Below the pieces are notes generated by a model. That model saw only the letters and a program-made list of their open reading frames with translations, made no database searches and was not told the DNA's origin. Positions 14,061 to 23,580 of a stretch of DNA of 47,275 nt are shown here, piece after piece. The stretch spans positions 1-47,275 of the forward strand of contig JANQLF010000302.1 in assembly GCA_028280785.1 (NCBI GenBank). The letters run 5' to 3'. This DNA comes from Planctomycetota bacterium (GTDB lineage: Bacteria; Planctomycetota; UBA11346). Both the position numbers and the translations under genes were made by a program. Every line of letters starts with the position of its first letter. Position 1 is the first letter of the stretch.

Positions 14061-14087
14061 AAACCCTGGCAATGCCGGGGTTTTTTT
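14061..14087 (+). terminator. Strong rho-independent terminator between early and late regions
   Basis: AAACCCTGGC (14061-14070) pairs with GCCGGGGTTT (14074-14083), one T-G wobble, loop AAT, followed by further T to 14087. Confidence 0.88.
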
Positions 14088-14088
14088 A

Positions 14089-14119
14089 TGTTGAAAATAA
14101 ATCAAATGGTTATTATATT
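14089..14119 (+). promoter_or_regulatory. Late promoter with degenerate operator
   Basis: -35 TTGAAA (14091-14096), 17-bp spacer, -10 TATATT (14114-14119). The stretch TGTTGAA-AATAA-ATCAAAT (14089-14107) has the 7-5-7 operator plan, but its arms agree only in part. Confidence 0.6.
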
Positions 14120-14147
14120 ATAGCGACGTGACAGCAGGAAAAAATCG

Positions 14148-14549
14148 ATGATCAGTACACACTCTACACCAGTTCGCCTTCGCGGCCATGATACCGTTCG
14201 CAGAAATTCAGATGGCAAATATTTTATTGTGCAAAACATTGCGCGTGATGCTTTTAGTACGCGCTTTGGTGTGTCAGAGCCTTCTAATCCGCAGTTTATA
14301 CTGAACGGTGTAACGCTTGAGGCAGAGGATTGCACATTGATGTGCCGAAAGCCACGACGAGGCGATGAGGTCATGGTCGACGATGCGGGCCAAACGGTAT
14401 ACACTGTAATACAGAAAGTTATTGCGGGTGGTCCTAGTGATAGCTACCTGTTGGAGTTTGATCAAGGTCAGCAAACTTATTTGCCTGAGGATATTACATT
14501 CGCAGATCCACGATGGCAGGATCATCCAGAATATAGCTCACCAACTTAA
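14148..14549 (+). CDS. First late-region protein, paralogue of 10530-10871
   Basis: 133 residues. Contains RGDEVMVDDAGQTVYTV and ends PRWQDHPEYSSPT, both matching the smaller protein at 10530. Probably a small beta-barrel-like protein. It lies upstream of the terminase genes behind the late promoter. No known function. Confidence 0.78.
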   Translation: MISTHSTPVRLRGHDTVRRNSDGKYFIVQNIARDAFSTRFGVSEPSNPQFILNGVTLEAEDCTLMCRKPRRGDEVMVDDAGQTVYTVIQKVIAGGPSDSYLLEFDQGQQTYLPEDITFADPRWQDHPEYSSPT

Positions 14550-14559
14550 GGGGTCAATT

Positions 14560-14607
14560 ATGATTTATTCAAAAAAGAAAAAGAAGCCAAAAGGTAAGCC
14601 TTACTGA
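14560..14607 (+). CDS. Lysine-rich 15-residue peptide
   Basis: ATG at 14560 after AAGGGGTCAATT, the best ribosome site in this stretch, then eight Lys in 15 residues, with a stop that overlaps the terminase start (TGATGG). It may be a real mini-protein or a leader that couples translation to the terminase gene. Confidence 0.5.
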   Translation: MIYSKKKKKPKGKPY

Positions 14608-15227
14608 TGGCTAAAAAAGGCAAACCTTTTTATCAGGAGATATCGGACCAAGAGCGTGTGTTCTGTGAAGAATATGTGCTAGTGCCAAAAGCGCCTGATG
14701 CCGCAGAAAAAGCGGGTTACTGTAGATCGTATGGTGCGCGGTTAATTAAAAAAAGACACATTATTCAGTACATATCAAGGCTGAGAACTGAAAGGTCTGC
14801 GCGCGTTGGTAAAGATGCTGATTATGTATTATCGCAACTAGCGATGATGCTTGAAGCAGATTTTCGGGATTTATTTAATGAAGATCTAACAGTTAAGCAT
14901 CCATCAGAATTTCCTGATAACCTGGCTGCAGTTGTTGCCAGTGTAGAAGTCGAAGAGTTGTGGTCTGGTCGTGGCAAAGATAAAAAACAGATTGGTGAAA
15001 TTAAAAAAATAAAATTCTGGGATAAGACAAAATTACTCGATTTAATTGGCAAGCATGTTGATGTGGGTGCTTACCGAGAAAGAAAAACCATTGAGCATAA
15101 TCATACTCACAATCTCAGTGACACTGAAAGAGAATCACGCGTGGCAACGTTGTTAGAAAAAGCCCAGGATCGCAAAGACAAAGGCATCAAGCCCGAAGAT
15201 GAGGCAGAAGCGAAAACGGTGCATTAA
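14607..15227 (+). CDS. terS: Terminase small subunit
   Basis: 206 residues. The N-terminal DNA-binding part (QERVFCEEYVLVPKAPDAAEKAGYCRSYGARLIKKRHIIQYI) has the Terminase_2 layout, a helix-turn-helix in which a tandem array of subunits recognises packaging DNA. The middle (LSQLAMMLEADFRDLF) and the acidic C terminus fit oligomerisation and large-subunit contact. It is immediately followed by the large subunit. Overlaps the Lys-rich peptide by one base. Confidence 0.88.
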   Translation: MAKKGKPFYQEISDQERVFCEEYVLVPKAPDAAEKAGYCRSYGARLIKKRHIIQYISRLRTERSARVGKDADYVLSQLAMMLEADFRDLFNEDLTVKHPSEFPDNLAAVVASVEVEELWSGRGKDKKQIGEIKKIKFWDKTKLLDLIGKHVDVGAYRERKTIEHNHTHNLSDTERESRVATLLEKAQDRKDKGIKPEDEAEAKTVH

Positions 15228-15229
15228 TT

Positions 15230-16912
15230 ATGGACCTCAGCATTGAGCAAATAGCTGAACTTGTTCACTACCTCAGTGACCCAGAAAAAGAAGAACTTGA
15301 TAAATTACTAACTGACGGTATGCCCATCTGGGTGCCACAGCCTGGACCACAAATCATGGCTTACGAAAGCGAAGCCGATTTTACATTTTACGGCGGTGCT
15401 GCTGGTGGTGGGAAAACAGATTTAGCCATTGGCCTGTCCTTAACAGCGCATATCCGATCTATTATATTTCGTAAGCAGGGTACACAGCTTGCCGGTATCC
15501 ATGACCGTATGGTTGATATACTGGGATCAAGCGATAACTTTAATTCACAAAAAAATGTTTGGCGAAAAATTGATGGTTTCAGACAAGTAGAATATGGTTC
15601 GGTGCCAAACCCTGGCGATGAGATGAAGTATCAGGGTAGACCGCATGACCTCATTGTGTTTGATGAAGTTACTCACTTTAGCGAAGCCGTTGTACGTTTC
15701 TTATCCGGCTGGAACCGGACTGAACAGGAAGGTCAAAAATGTCGAGTGCTTTGCACTGGAAACCCACCGACCAATGCTGAAGGTATGTGGGTTGTTGATT
15801 TTTGGGGGCCATGGTTGGACCCTGACCATCCTGATCCGGCAGAACCGGGTGAGCTAAGGTGGTATGCAACAATCAATGGTAATGATATTCCTAGACCAAA
15901 TGGCAAACCATTCACGATTATTAATAACAAAGGCGAAGATGAAGTTATTACACCTAAGTCTCGGACATTTATACCGGCAAAAATTGAAGATAATATTTAT
16001 TACATGCGCACAGGTTATAAATCAACTTTACAGAACTTACCTGAGCCATTACGCTCACAAATGCTGGAGGGTAATTTCATGTACAAAATCGATGATGATC
16101 CATGGCAAGTGATCCCTACCGAATGGGTTAATGCCGCCATGCGTCGCTGGGAAGATCGTAACAGCATGGGTTTCATGGAAGGTATGGGTGCTGATATTGC
16201 TTGTGGCGGTAAAGATAAAACGGTTATCTCTACTCGGCATGAAGGTTATTGGTTCGCACCGTTAATTGAATACCCTGGCGCTGATACACCGAATGGTGGC
16301 GTCACTGCATCACTGGTTATTTCAAACAGAAAAAACAGAGCGCCAGTTATTGTTGATGTTGTTGGTTGGGGTCAGTCTACTTACGATCATTTGGTAGAAA
16401 ACGAAGTACAGACTGTTGCTTTTAATGGTACAGCTAAATCAGCATACACTGAAAAAAGCGGCCAATACAAAATGGCAAATATGCGTGCCGAAGCCTACTG
16501 GAAAATGCGCGAAGCGTTGGACCCGGCTAATGATACAGGTATCATGTTGCCAAAACATGCTCGACTTAAATCAGACCTTTGCGCACCAACCTGGACACTA
16601 ACGCCACAAGGCATATTGATTGAGTCCAAAAAAGATTTGAAGAAACGGCTTGGTCGGTCAACTGACTATGGTGATGCAGTTGTTATGGCTAATATGGATG
16701 TAGCGCGCGAAGAGGATTATCCATGGCCAGAAGAATCTGCCAAGAGTGAATATGAGTATAATCCTGTTAAGCAATACAGTCGCAAAAATCCACGCGATGA
16801 GGGTCGCGTGCCAAATATCAGAGCTAGTCATCGTGATATGCGTAAGAAATCGAGCAGCCATGAATACCATATGAATGCTGAAGAACGAATGCGAGATCGG
16901 CAGCGGCGCTAA
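15230..16912 (+). CDS. terL: Terminase large subunit
   Basis: 560 residues. ATPase: Walker A GGAAGGGKT at 55-63, Walker B LIVFDEV near 141-147 and a motif III-like CTGNPP after it. Nuclease: GADIACGGKDKT near residue 320 and DYGDAVVMAN near 478 carry the acidic metal ligands of the RNase H-like fold. It pumps DNA through the portal and cuts it. The C terminus is basic and disordered. Begins two bases after the small-subunit stop. Confidence 0.96.
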   Translation: MDLSIEQIAELVHYLSDPEKEELDKLLTDGMPIWVPQPGPQIMAYESEADFTFYGGAAGGGKTDLAIGLSLTAHIRSIIFRKQGTQLAGIHDRMVDILGSSDNFNSQKNVWRKIDGFRQVEYGSVPNPGDEMKYQGRPHDLIVFDEVTHFSEAVVRFLSGWNRTEQEGQKCRVLCTGNPPTNAEGMWVVDFWGPWLDPDHPDPAEPGELRWYATINGNDIPRPNGKPFTIINNKGEDEVITPKSRTFIPAKIEDNIYYMRTGYKSTLQNLPEPLRSQMLEGNFMYKIDDDPWQVIPTEWVNAAMRRWEDRNSMGFMEGMGADIACGGKDKTVISTRHEGYWFAPLIEYPGADTPNGGVTASLVISNRKNRAPVIVDVVGWGQSTYDHLVENEVQTVAFNGTAKSAYTEKSGQYKMANMRAEAYWKMREALDPANDTGIMLPKHARLKSDLCAPTWTLTPQGILIESKKDLKKRLGRSTDYGDAVVMANMDVAREEDYPWPEESAKSEYEYNPVKQYSRKNPRDEGRVPNIRASHRDMRKKSSSHEYHMNAEERMRDRQRR

Positions 16913-16999
16913 TGATTAGGGGTTGTTAATTTGATTTTTGGTGTGCATAATCATAAGCCGTACTGTATTGGAAACTAATATTATGGGAGTGAGATAAAA

Positions 17000-17197
17000 A
17001 TGTGTACGGGTTCCCCTCCATCCCCACCGCCACCACCACCGCCACCACCAACGACTGATGCTGTAGATGTTTCAGCTGCGGGTCGTAATGCGCGTCGAAG
17101 AGCACAAGCAAGGCGTGGTGTTGGATCAACTGTGTTGACAAGCCAAAGTGGTGTTACAGCACCAGCAACTACTGGAGCAACCGTTTTAGGAACATAA
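17000..17197 (+). CDS. Proline-rich small protein before the portal
   Basis: 65 residues beginning MCTGSPPSP followed by nine Pro in a row, then an Arg/Ala-rich helix (NARRRAQARRG) and a Ser/Thr/Gly tail. Proteins with this Cys-Pro-run-Arg layout occur before the portal in BPP-1- and T7-like podoviruses; their role is unknown. Good ribosome site (GGGAGTGAGA). Confidence 0.78.
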   Translation: MCTGSPPSPPPPPPPPPTTDAVDVSAAGRNARRRAQARRGVGSTVLTSQSGVTAPATTGATVLGT

Positions 17198-17201
17198 TCA
17201 T

Positions 17202-18893
17202 ATGGCTGGTTCAGAGAGAAGCAGACGGAGTGTCGATTACCTTAATCGACGCTTCCATGAATTAGAGACATTACGCTCTGAATTTATACCGCTGTATGAA
17301 AATTTGGCCATGTTTATTAATCCAAGGATGGGTCGATTCAATATCACTGATGATGACAGAAGCCACGAGAAATACGATTTTGACATTATAGACAACAGAG
17401 CCAAGATGGCGTTGAGAACATTGTCATCAGGCATGATGGCTGGCATTACATCTCCAACGAGACCTTGGTTCAGACTGGCAGCCCCAGATCCCGATCTCAA
17501 TAAATTTCAACCTGTAAGAGTTTGGACTGCAGAAGTTGCAAAACGCATGTTGCAGGTTTTTCAAAAATCCAACGTCTACAATATGCTGCCTATAGCTTAC
17601 AAAGAGCTAGGTCTGTTTGGGACGGGTGCGCTCTTTGTTCGTGAGGATATCAAAACAACAATACGTGCATTTAATTTTACCGCTGGCAGCTACATGATTG
17701 CACAAAATGACGATCAGGTTGTTGATACCATTTATCGCGAATATCGAATGACAGCTGATCAAATTGTTCGTCGATGGGGCAAAGAAAATATTGATGATGA
17801 CGAGATACTGAGGGCATTCCAAAATAAACCCGATGAAAAGTTTGAAATCATTCATGCGATAGAGCCAAACTTTGATCGTATCAGAGGCATGAGAAACAAT
17901 ACTAACATGCCTTATATTTCCTTCTGGTATAGAAAATCAGCATCGAAGAAAAACATGCTGCACGTAGCTGGTTTTAATGAATTTCCTGTTATGTGTCCGC
18001 GCTGGGATTTGAACGGTGAAGATGTTTATGGCAGTAGCCCAGGTATGGATTGCTTAGGCGATACAAAACAACTTGAAGCTGACCAAGTTCGAAAAGGACA
18101 GAATGTCGATAAAATTACCAATCCACCTCTAGCGGCACCAGAATCGTTAAAAACCAAGAAGGTCAGTCAAATACCCGGCGATATTACTTATTACAATACG
18201 CAGACAGGTGGTGTTCGTGTTGAGCCATTGGTAAAAACAGAACCAACAGCGATCAGTACAATCATTGAAGATATCCAAGACATTCGGACTCGTATTGATA
18301 CAGCATTTTATGTCGATTTGTTTTTGCAGCTGTCAAATACTGATCGACGTATGATTACTGCTCGCGAGGTTGAAGAGCGTCACTCAGAAAAATTATTGAT
18401 GCTTGGTCCTGTTTTAGAGCGCTTACAGGATGAATTGTTGGAGCCGTTAATTGACAGAACGTTCGGTATTATGCAGCGTAATGGTGATTTACCAACACCG
18501 CCTGATGAGCTGGATGGTGTGGATCTTGGTATTGAGTACATTTCTATTTTAGCGCAAGCACAGAAGTCTGTAGGCACACAAGGTATTGTTGAAACCTTTG
18601 GCTTCGTTACGCAGGTGGCTCAGGTGTATCCAGAAGCAACTGACAAAATCGATAGCGACAAGATGATTGATGAGTTTTCTGAGATGACGGGTGTTCCTCC
18701 ATCGATTATGGCGGCTGATGATGCTGTTGAAGGTAAGCGTTCAGATAGAGCGCAACAGCAGGCACAACAGCAAGCGTTAATGTCAGGCATGATGGCATCA
18801 GAGGCAGCAAAGAATTTGGGTCAAGCGAGTACTGAAGAGGGTACGGCACTTGGCGATACAGTTGAGCAAACCAGGAGCGCAACCAGACAATGA
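17202..18893 (+). CDS. Portal (head-tail connector) protein
   Basis: 563 residues, matching the Head-tail_con family of podoviruses: an early YENLAMFINPRMGRF, then LSSGMMAGITSPTRPWFRL, then a conserved RTRIDTAFYVDLF segment before the helical C terminus, which ends in a Gln/Ala-rich tail. Twelve copies would form the DNA entry ring. It overlaps the next gene by four bases. Confidence 0.94.
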   Translation: MAGSERSRRSVDYLNRRFHELETLRSEFIPLYENLAMFINPRMGRFNITDDDRSHEKYDFDIIDNRAKMALRTLSSGMMAGITSPTRPWFRLAAPDPDLNKFQPVRVWTAEVAKRMLQVFQKSNVYNMLPIAYKELGLFGTGALFVREDIKTTIRAFNFTAGSYMIAQNDDQVVDTIYREYRMTADQIVRRWGKENIDDDEILRAFQNKPDEKFEIIHAIEPNFDRIRGMRNNTNMPYISFWYRKSASKKNMLHVAGFNEFPVMCPRWDLNGEDVYGSSPGMDCLGDTKQLEADQVRKGQNVDKITNPPLAAPESLKTKKVSQIPGDITYYNTQTGGVRVEPLVKTEPTAISTIIEDIQDIRTRIDTAFYVDLFLQLSNTDRRMITAREVEERHSEKLLMLGPVLERLQDELLEPLIDRTFGIMQRNGDLPTPPDELDGVDLGIEYISILAQAQKSVGTQGIVETFGFVTQVAQVYPEATDKIDSDKMIDEFSEMTGVPPSIMAADDAVEGKRSDRAQQQAQQQALMSGMMASEAAKNLGQASTEEGTALGDTVEQTRSATRQ

Positions 18894-19270
18894 GTGGTGC
18901 ACGACAGGGCAGTGACGTAAAAACAGTTACAGTGAGAGGCGTTTCTCGTGATGCGCCTAAAAAGAAAGTGGCTAAGAATTCAAGTGACCCAAAACAGGTT
19001 GAAGATTTTGAACAGCACAGCTTGAATGAAGAGCAGATATTAACGCTTGATTACGATAAGCTGATGAAACTACCTGAGTTCAGACGATTCATTTGGCGGG
19101 AATTAGCAAGGGCAAAAATTTATAACACGACGTTTACTGGAAACAGTGCAACTTATGTCAATGAAGGTAGGCGTCAAATAGGGCTTGAATTATTGGCAGA
19201 ATTAGAGCACCATTGCCCAGGAGCATATGCAAAGCTTATGCAAGAAAATTTTTCTAAAGAGGAAATGTGA
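18890..19270 (+). CDS. Bbp19-like virion assembly protein
   Basis: 126 residues. A basic disordered start is followed by the compact motif FRRFIWRELARAKIYNTTFTGNSATYVNEGRRQIGLELLAEL, which I recognise as the Bbp19 type from BPP-1-like phages. It lies between portal and scaffold, as in that phage group. Exact role unknown. Overlaps the portal gene by ATGA. Confidence 0.85.
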   Translation: MSGARQGSDVKTVTVRGVSRDAPKKKVAKNSSDPKQVEDFEQHSLNEEQILTLDYDKLMKLPEFRRFIWRELARAKIYNTTFTGNSATYVNEGRRQIGLELLAELEHHCPGAYAKLMQENFSKEEM

Positions 19271-19272
19271 CA

Positions 19273-19953
19273 ATGAGTGGAGAGCAAGAAGCTGGAACAA
19301 CTGCACAAGGTAACACTGAAGCAGCACCAGAAGCAGGTTCTACCCAGACGGTAGATACAACAGCAGCAGCAGCATCAGCGCCAGGAAATGGCGGTGACCA
19401 AGCTGCGCCAAGTGGCGAACAAACGGCAGAGCAACAACAGGCAGCAGCGCAAACCCAAGAGGGTGATGCGATTGAGTATCAGGATTTTTCAATGCCTGAA
19501 CTGCCTGAAAATATGGCTGTAGACCAACCGTTGCTTGACTCTTTTAAGGCATTTGCTGCAGAGCGGCAGTTGTCTCAAGAAGATGCGCAAGCTTATGTTG
19601 ATTTCTACGCTGAGAATGCTATCGGCAACCATAACAAGGCTGTTGAAGAGCATGAAGCCAGAGTTGCTCAATGGCGCGCGGACTCGGAGAATGATAGCGA
19701 GTACGGTGGTGAAAAATACGAAGCCAGTGTTGCGAATGCAACCAAAGTGCTTGATCGTTTTGCAACGCCAGAGTTAAGAGAATTTCTTGACGAAACTGGT
19801 TTTGGCAACCACCCAGAGCTTATCCGATTCGCAGTGAGAATTGGCGCGGCTTTTAGTGAAGATGACAGTTTTTCTGCTGCAGCACAGGCAACTGGTGCCG
19901 GTGATACAGGTGAAAAATCACAAGCTGAGGTTCTTTACCCAGGACAGTCATAA
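19273..19953 (+). CDS. Capsid scaffolding protein
   Basis: 226 residues. A long Ala/Gln/Thr/Glu-rich disordered N terminus (about 80 residues), then a helical acidic part typical of scaffolds (PELPENMAVDQPLLDSFKAFAAERQLSQEDAQAYVDFY), placed directly before the major capsid gene. I use the ATG at 19273; a GTG at 19267 closer to AGAGG is an alternative. Confidence 0.87.
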   Translation: MSGEQEAGTTAQGNTEAAPEAGSTQTVDTTAAAASAPGNGGDQAAPSGEQTAEQQQAAAQTQEGDAIEYQDFSMPELPENMAVDQPLLDSFKAFAAERQLSQEDAQAYVDFYAENAIGNHNKAVEEHEARVAQWRADSENDSEYGGEKYEASVANATKVLDRFATPELREFLDETGFGNHPELIRFAVRIGAAFSEDDSFSAAAQATGAGDTGEKSQAEVLYPGQS

Positions 19954-19994
19954 TTACTAGGGCCGTTAATATAGTTTTATAGAGGGCTATAAAA

Positions 19995-20999
19995 ATGGCT
20001 ACTATTGGTAATACTTATTTGACTCTTGCTGACTTATACAAGCAGCAAGACGGTATGGGTCAAGTTGTCTCTACAATCATTGAGATTCTGAAAGAGATTA
20101 ACCCCATACTTAACGATGCGATGGCGCTTGAATGTAATGACGGCACTCGCCATCTAACATCAATTCGCACAGGCTTGCCAGCAGTCACATGGCGCAAGCT
20201 TTATCAGGGCGTTCAGCCAAGCAAATCAACCATGAAACAAGTTCACGATACAACCGGCATGGTTGAAGCGTGGTCTGAAGTTGATGAAAAATTGGTTAAA
20301 CTTTCAGGTAACCCAGGTCAGTTCCGTTTAAATGAGGCGAAGGCATTCATTGAAGCAATGGGTCAAGAAGTCGCGAGCCGTTTATTTTACGGCAATACCG
20401 CTACTGATCCAGAACAATTCTTGGGCTTGTCACCACGGTTTGGTGACTTAAGCGCCGAAAATGGCCAGCAAATTGTTGATGCTGGTGGTACTGGCAGTGA
20501 TAACACATCTGTTTGGATGATAACTTGGGGTGAGCGTGCCTGCAGTTTGCTTTACCCAAAAGGCACTAAGGCTGGTCTTGATCGCGAAGATTACAATACA
20601 GAGACCAAAGAGCTTAGTGATGGCTCTATGTACCGTGTAATGCGTGAGCGTTTCACTTGGGATGTTGGTTTGACAATCCGTGATTGGCGTTATGTTGTTC
20701 GTATCGCTAACATTGATGTCAGTGACCTAGCTGCTAACACTGTTGATATTTATGACTTTTTCCGTCAAGCGTATTATAAGCAGTACAACCGTCGAGCGAA
20801 TGCTGGTCGAACTTCCATTTACTGCAACACAGAAGTAATGGAAGCGCTTGATCGTCAAGCAACAAATCCAACAAGTACCAGTACTGCGAATATACATCTG
20901 AAACCAATGGAGGTCGAAGGTAAGGAAATTATGTCTTATCGCGGCATGCCTATCTGGGAAACGGATGCTATTCTCAACACTGAAGCTCGGGTAACTTAA
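19995..20999 (+). CDS. Major capsid protein
   Basis: 334 residues, HK97-fold capsid of the BPP-1/Bcep22 type. Recognisable segments are SIRTGLPAVTWRKLYQGVQ, the GMVEAWSEVDEKL helix region, and RLNEAKAFIEAMGQEVASRLFYGN with GLSPRF after it. It is preceded by a scaffold gene and followed by a cement gene, as expected. Many copies are made, in line with the clean ribosome site (AGAGGGCTATAAAA). Confidence 0.94.
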   Translation: MATIGNTYLTLADLYKQQDGMGQVVSTIIEILKEINPILNDAMALECNDGTRHLTSIRTGLPAVTWRKLYQGVQPSKSTMKQVHDTTGMVEAWSEVDEKLVKLSGNPGQFRLNEAKAFIEAMGQEVASRLFYGNTATDPEQFLGLSPRFGDLSAENGQQIVDAGGTGSDNTSVWMITWGERACSLLYPKGTKAGLDREDYNTETKELSDGSMYRVMRERFTWDVGLTIRDWRYVVRIANIDVSDLAANTVDIYDFFRQAYYKQYNRRANAGRTSIYCNTEVMEALDRQATNPTSTSTANIHLKPMEVEGKEIMSYRGMPIWETDAILNTEARVT

Positions 21000-21054
21000 A
21001 TCTGAGTTTGTAATTCAGATTAGGTTTAAAGATTAATTAACGGAGATCAAACAA

Positions 21055-21495
21055 ATGTTATTGGATAATGAAAATTTGTTTTCAGACGATCAGGCGGTTA
21101 CTGTAACTGCAGTATCGGAAGATATCATTGATCTGGGTGCGACTGGTACAGTTGTTGGCGCGAGCGGTGCGTTGAAGCGCGATATTGGTCCAGGTGAGCC
21201 TATCAATGTTCTGGTGCAGGTCACAGAGGACTTTGTAGGTTTAACCAACATGCAGGTCGAGTTGCAGAAATCAACAGACGAAGCGTTTACTTCGCCAGTA
21301 GTTGTTCAGTCATCACAAGTGATTGTGTTGGCAGACTTACTGGCAGGCAAGCGGTTCAATATCTATTGGATTCCGCATGATACGGATGAAAGGTACATTC
21401 GTTTAAGATATGTTGTGACAGGCACAGCAACCGCAGGTAAAGTAACTGCTGGTGTTGTTCTTGGTCACGATACCAACATACCTTTCCCTAAATAA
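21055..21495 (+). CDS. Bbp16-like capsid cement protein
   Basis: 146 residues. Layout as in Bbp16: AVTVTAVSEDIIDLG, GEPINVLVQVTEDF, a LADLLAGKRFNIYWIP strand, and RYIRLRYVVTGTATAGKVTAGVVL at the end. This is a jelly-roll decoration protein that fastens to the outside of the capsid at local three-fold positions in BPP-1. Good ribosome site (ACGGAGATC). Confidence 0.9.
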   Translation: MLLDNENLFSDDQAVTVTAVSEDIIDLGATGTVVGASGALKRDIGPGEPINVLVQVTEDFVGLTNMQVELQKSTDEAFTSPVVVQSSQVIVLADLLAGKRFNIYWIPHDTDERYIRLRYVVTGTATAGKVTAGVVLGHDTNIPFPK

Positions 21496-21500
21496 TAAGT

Positions 21501-21520
21501 GAAGGGGGCTTTTGCCCCCT
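21501..21520 (+). terminator. Strong hairpin after the capsid genes
   Basis: AGGGGGC-TTTT-GCCCCCT forms a 7-bp GC-rich hairpin without a T run. More likely an mRNA-stability element or partial terminator that keeps capsid mRNA abundant than a full stop. Confidence 0.5.
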
Positions 21521-21540
21521 GATCTTTAGGTAACTACATC

Positions 21541-22968
21541 GTGACTTTTGTTCCTGGCTCTAATGCGAAAACTGACTGGATTTACATATTTGGTAATGTA
21601 AAGACAGATGGTTCGGTTAGGTTAAGAGCGGATGCGGGTGTTTTTTCTTGGGAAGAAAGAGTTGACGGTCAATGGTGTAGAATAGCAACGCTCGATGAAT
21701 CTTCTCAAACAATTGATTCCGAAAGAACCATTTGGGTGAATGCCAGTTACGGTGATGATGATAATGATGGCCGTAGTCAGCCCAAGTCCGTACAAACTTT
21801 GGCGGACGCACTTACAAAGGCTGCAGCTTTAACGCCGACAGCTTTGAGTCCTGTAACAATTCTCGACCTTGAAGGCAGTATTTATAGCGAGAGCGTTATC
21901 ATACCGGCTAATATAGTTATGAGAATTCCAGCATCAGCAATTGTTGGATCATCTGCAGCACAAGCCGCCGTTCAGCTGAATGGTAATGCACTATTAGACT
22001 GTTATGCTGTTCAGGGAGGCGCAGACAACCAAGCAGCTGTTGAGTTTAATGGCGCATCATTGGCGAGACTGGATTGTGATCAAGTTGTCACAACTAATGC
22101 TGGCAGTATTGGTGTTAAATTTATTGGCAGTTCAGCAAACAACCAAGTCATATCTAATTTTATTCAAGGGCAGCTTAAAGCAATAGAAAACCTGTCAACT
22201 TCAAGCACTGGTGTTGCTGCCTACTTTAATACGACAACATTAAGGACGGTCGCTTCTAATGCCATTGGCATACACAATAATGGTTCAAATGATATATGCG
22301 GTAATATTGCTATTATTGAGGCTTTGGCTGGTTCGAGCAATACAGCTATTTACGCAGAACAAAGTGATGTTTGTGTGGGTGTTGCGCAGATAACTGGATT
22401 TGATGATTCCATCACTGTCGATTCTGGTGCTGTAGCCAGTGTTCGTTATTCAAAAGTTAATGGTGATATAACAGTCAACTCGGGCGGAAAACTTCTTGCC
22501 GATATTACTGATTTTACGGGGACAATCACTGGCGTTGATAACATTGATGGCATGATTGATGGTGAGGCATATGGAACACATTCAAACTATAAACATGCTT
22601 ACAGCTCACAGGCAGATCAAACAGCAACAACAACAGCTGTTGAAGTTCTCAATGTAACAACAGGCACTCTTCCAGCAGATGATTATACTATTAGCGTCAA
22701 TTTTGGTTACGAGATGAGTTCAGTGCTTGGGACATTCAATTGCGAAGCGCAAGCCAATAGCGCTGATATTTCGGGTTATGGTCCTGAGATAATGGAAGCA
22801 TCTGGTGATAATGGCCCGAATACACCAGTATCCAAAAAATATGATTATACGCTGGCTTCAGATGGCACAATAAATTTTACAATGGATATCTATAGAACAG
22901 GCATTGCAGGAACGGCGTTAATACGTGATATTTATGTTGAAATTGAAAGAGCGAGGGTAAGCCCATAA
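21541..22968 (+). CDS. Beta-helix virion structural protein
   Basis: 475 residues from a GTG with AGGTAA nine bases upstream. The middle (residues about 90-340) is made of short repeated strands rich in Ala, Gly, Asn and Val, as in right-handed beta-helices of tailspike or head-fibre proteins. An aspartate-rich stretch with ERTIWVNASYGDDDNDG lies just before it. The last 130 residues look like a separate beta-sandwich (tail tip or sugar-binding domain). It sits between head and tail genes; head fibre or decoration spike is the likely role. Confidence 0.75.
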   Translation: MTFVPGSNAKTDWIYIFGNVKTDGSVRLRADAGVFSWEERVDGQWCRIATLDESSQTIDSERTIWVNASYGDDDNDGRSQPKSVQTLADALTKAAALTPTALSPVTILDLEGSIYSESVIIPANIVMRIPASAIVGSSAAQAAVQLNGNALLDCYAVQGGADNQAAVEFNGASLARLDCDQVVTTNAGSIGVKFIGSSANNQVISNFIQGQLKAIENLSTSSTGVAAYFNTTTLRTVASNAIGIHNNGSNDICGNIAIIEALAGSSNTAIYAEQSDVCVGVAQITGFDDSITVDSGAVASVRYSKVNGDITVNSGGKLLADITDFTGTITGVDNIDGMIDGEAYGTHSNYKHAYSSQADQTATTTAVEVLNVTTGTLPADDYTISVNFGYEMSSVLGTFNCEAQANSADISGYGPEIMEASGDNGPNTPVSKKYDYTLASDGTINFTMDIYRTGIAGTALIRDIYVEIERARVSP

Positions 22969-23555
22969 TGAGCCATTCCTATGAGATAACCCTGCGAGCA
23001 GGAGTTCCAACGTTAAAGATAGATGAAATTTGTCGTAGTTTGCACGATGATCTTATCACCGTTAAGGCAAAGTCTGGTGATTCCACTGGTAATGTTGTTT
23101 TTGAAAACACAAAAACGGCACCACAGATCAGCGCAATACAAGCAGAGTATGACAGTCTTGTTGTTGTCGATATTGAACTTGATAGCGCTAAAAAGAAAAA
23201 GAAAAAAGAGATTTCGATGTATGCCGAGTCGTTAGAGCATGCGGCAATCGTAGAGCATAACGGTGCTAATTATCAGATAAATCACAAGTCTCAAAGCAGG
23301 ATAAATGGCGCAATCACTATAGGGAATGCACATGAGGCAATCAATGGTGCTGGCAGTTTTGCTATTGATTGGATAGATGCTGATAACAATCATGTTCCAG
23401 GCTTGACACTTGCTGACTTAAATTCCATAGCCTTGGCAACTGGACCAATAATTTCAGTTATAGCGCATAATACCAGGTCACACAAAGATGCCGTAGATGC
23501 GCTGACAGATATTGACGACATCAACGATTATGACTACTCTACCGGGTGGTCTTAA
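22968..23555 (+). CDS. DUF4376-like structural accessory protein
   Basis: 195 residues. A Lys run (AKKKKKKEIS) lies before a C-terminal domain with repeated motifs (HNGANYQINHKSQSRINGAI, WIDADNNHVPGLTLADLN) like the DUF4376 domain found in phage tail-fibre-associated proteins. It couples to the beta-helix gene by TAATG, so the two products may assemble together. Confidence 0.78.
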   Translation: MSHSYEITLRAGVPTLKIDEICRSLHDDLITVKAKSGDSTGNVVFENTKTAPQISAIQAEYDSLVVVDIELDSAKKKKKKEISMYAESLEHAAIVEHNGANYQINHKSQSRINGAITIGNAHEAINGAGSFAIDWIDADNNHVPGLTLADLNSIALATGPIISVIAHNTRSHKDAVDALTDIDDINDYDYSTGWS

Positions 23556-23580
23556 ACAAAACCATTTAGAGGAAAATACA

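Noticed and set aside
17138..17150. TGTTGAC words inside genes (for example 17138 and 24045)
   Set aside because: They lack the second arm at the 7-5-7 distance.
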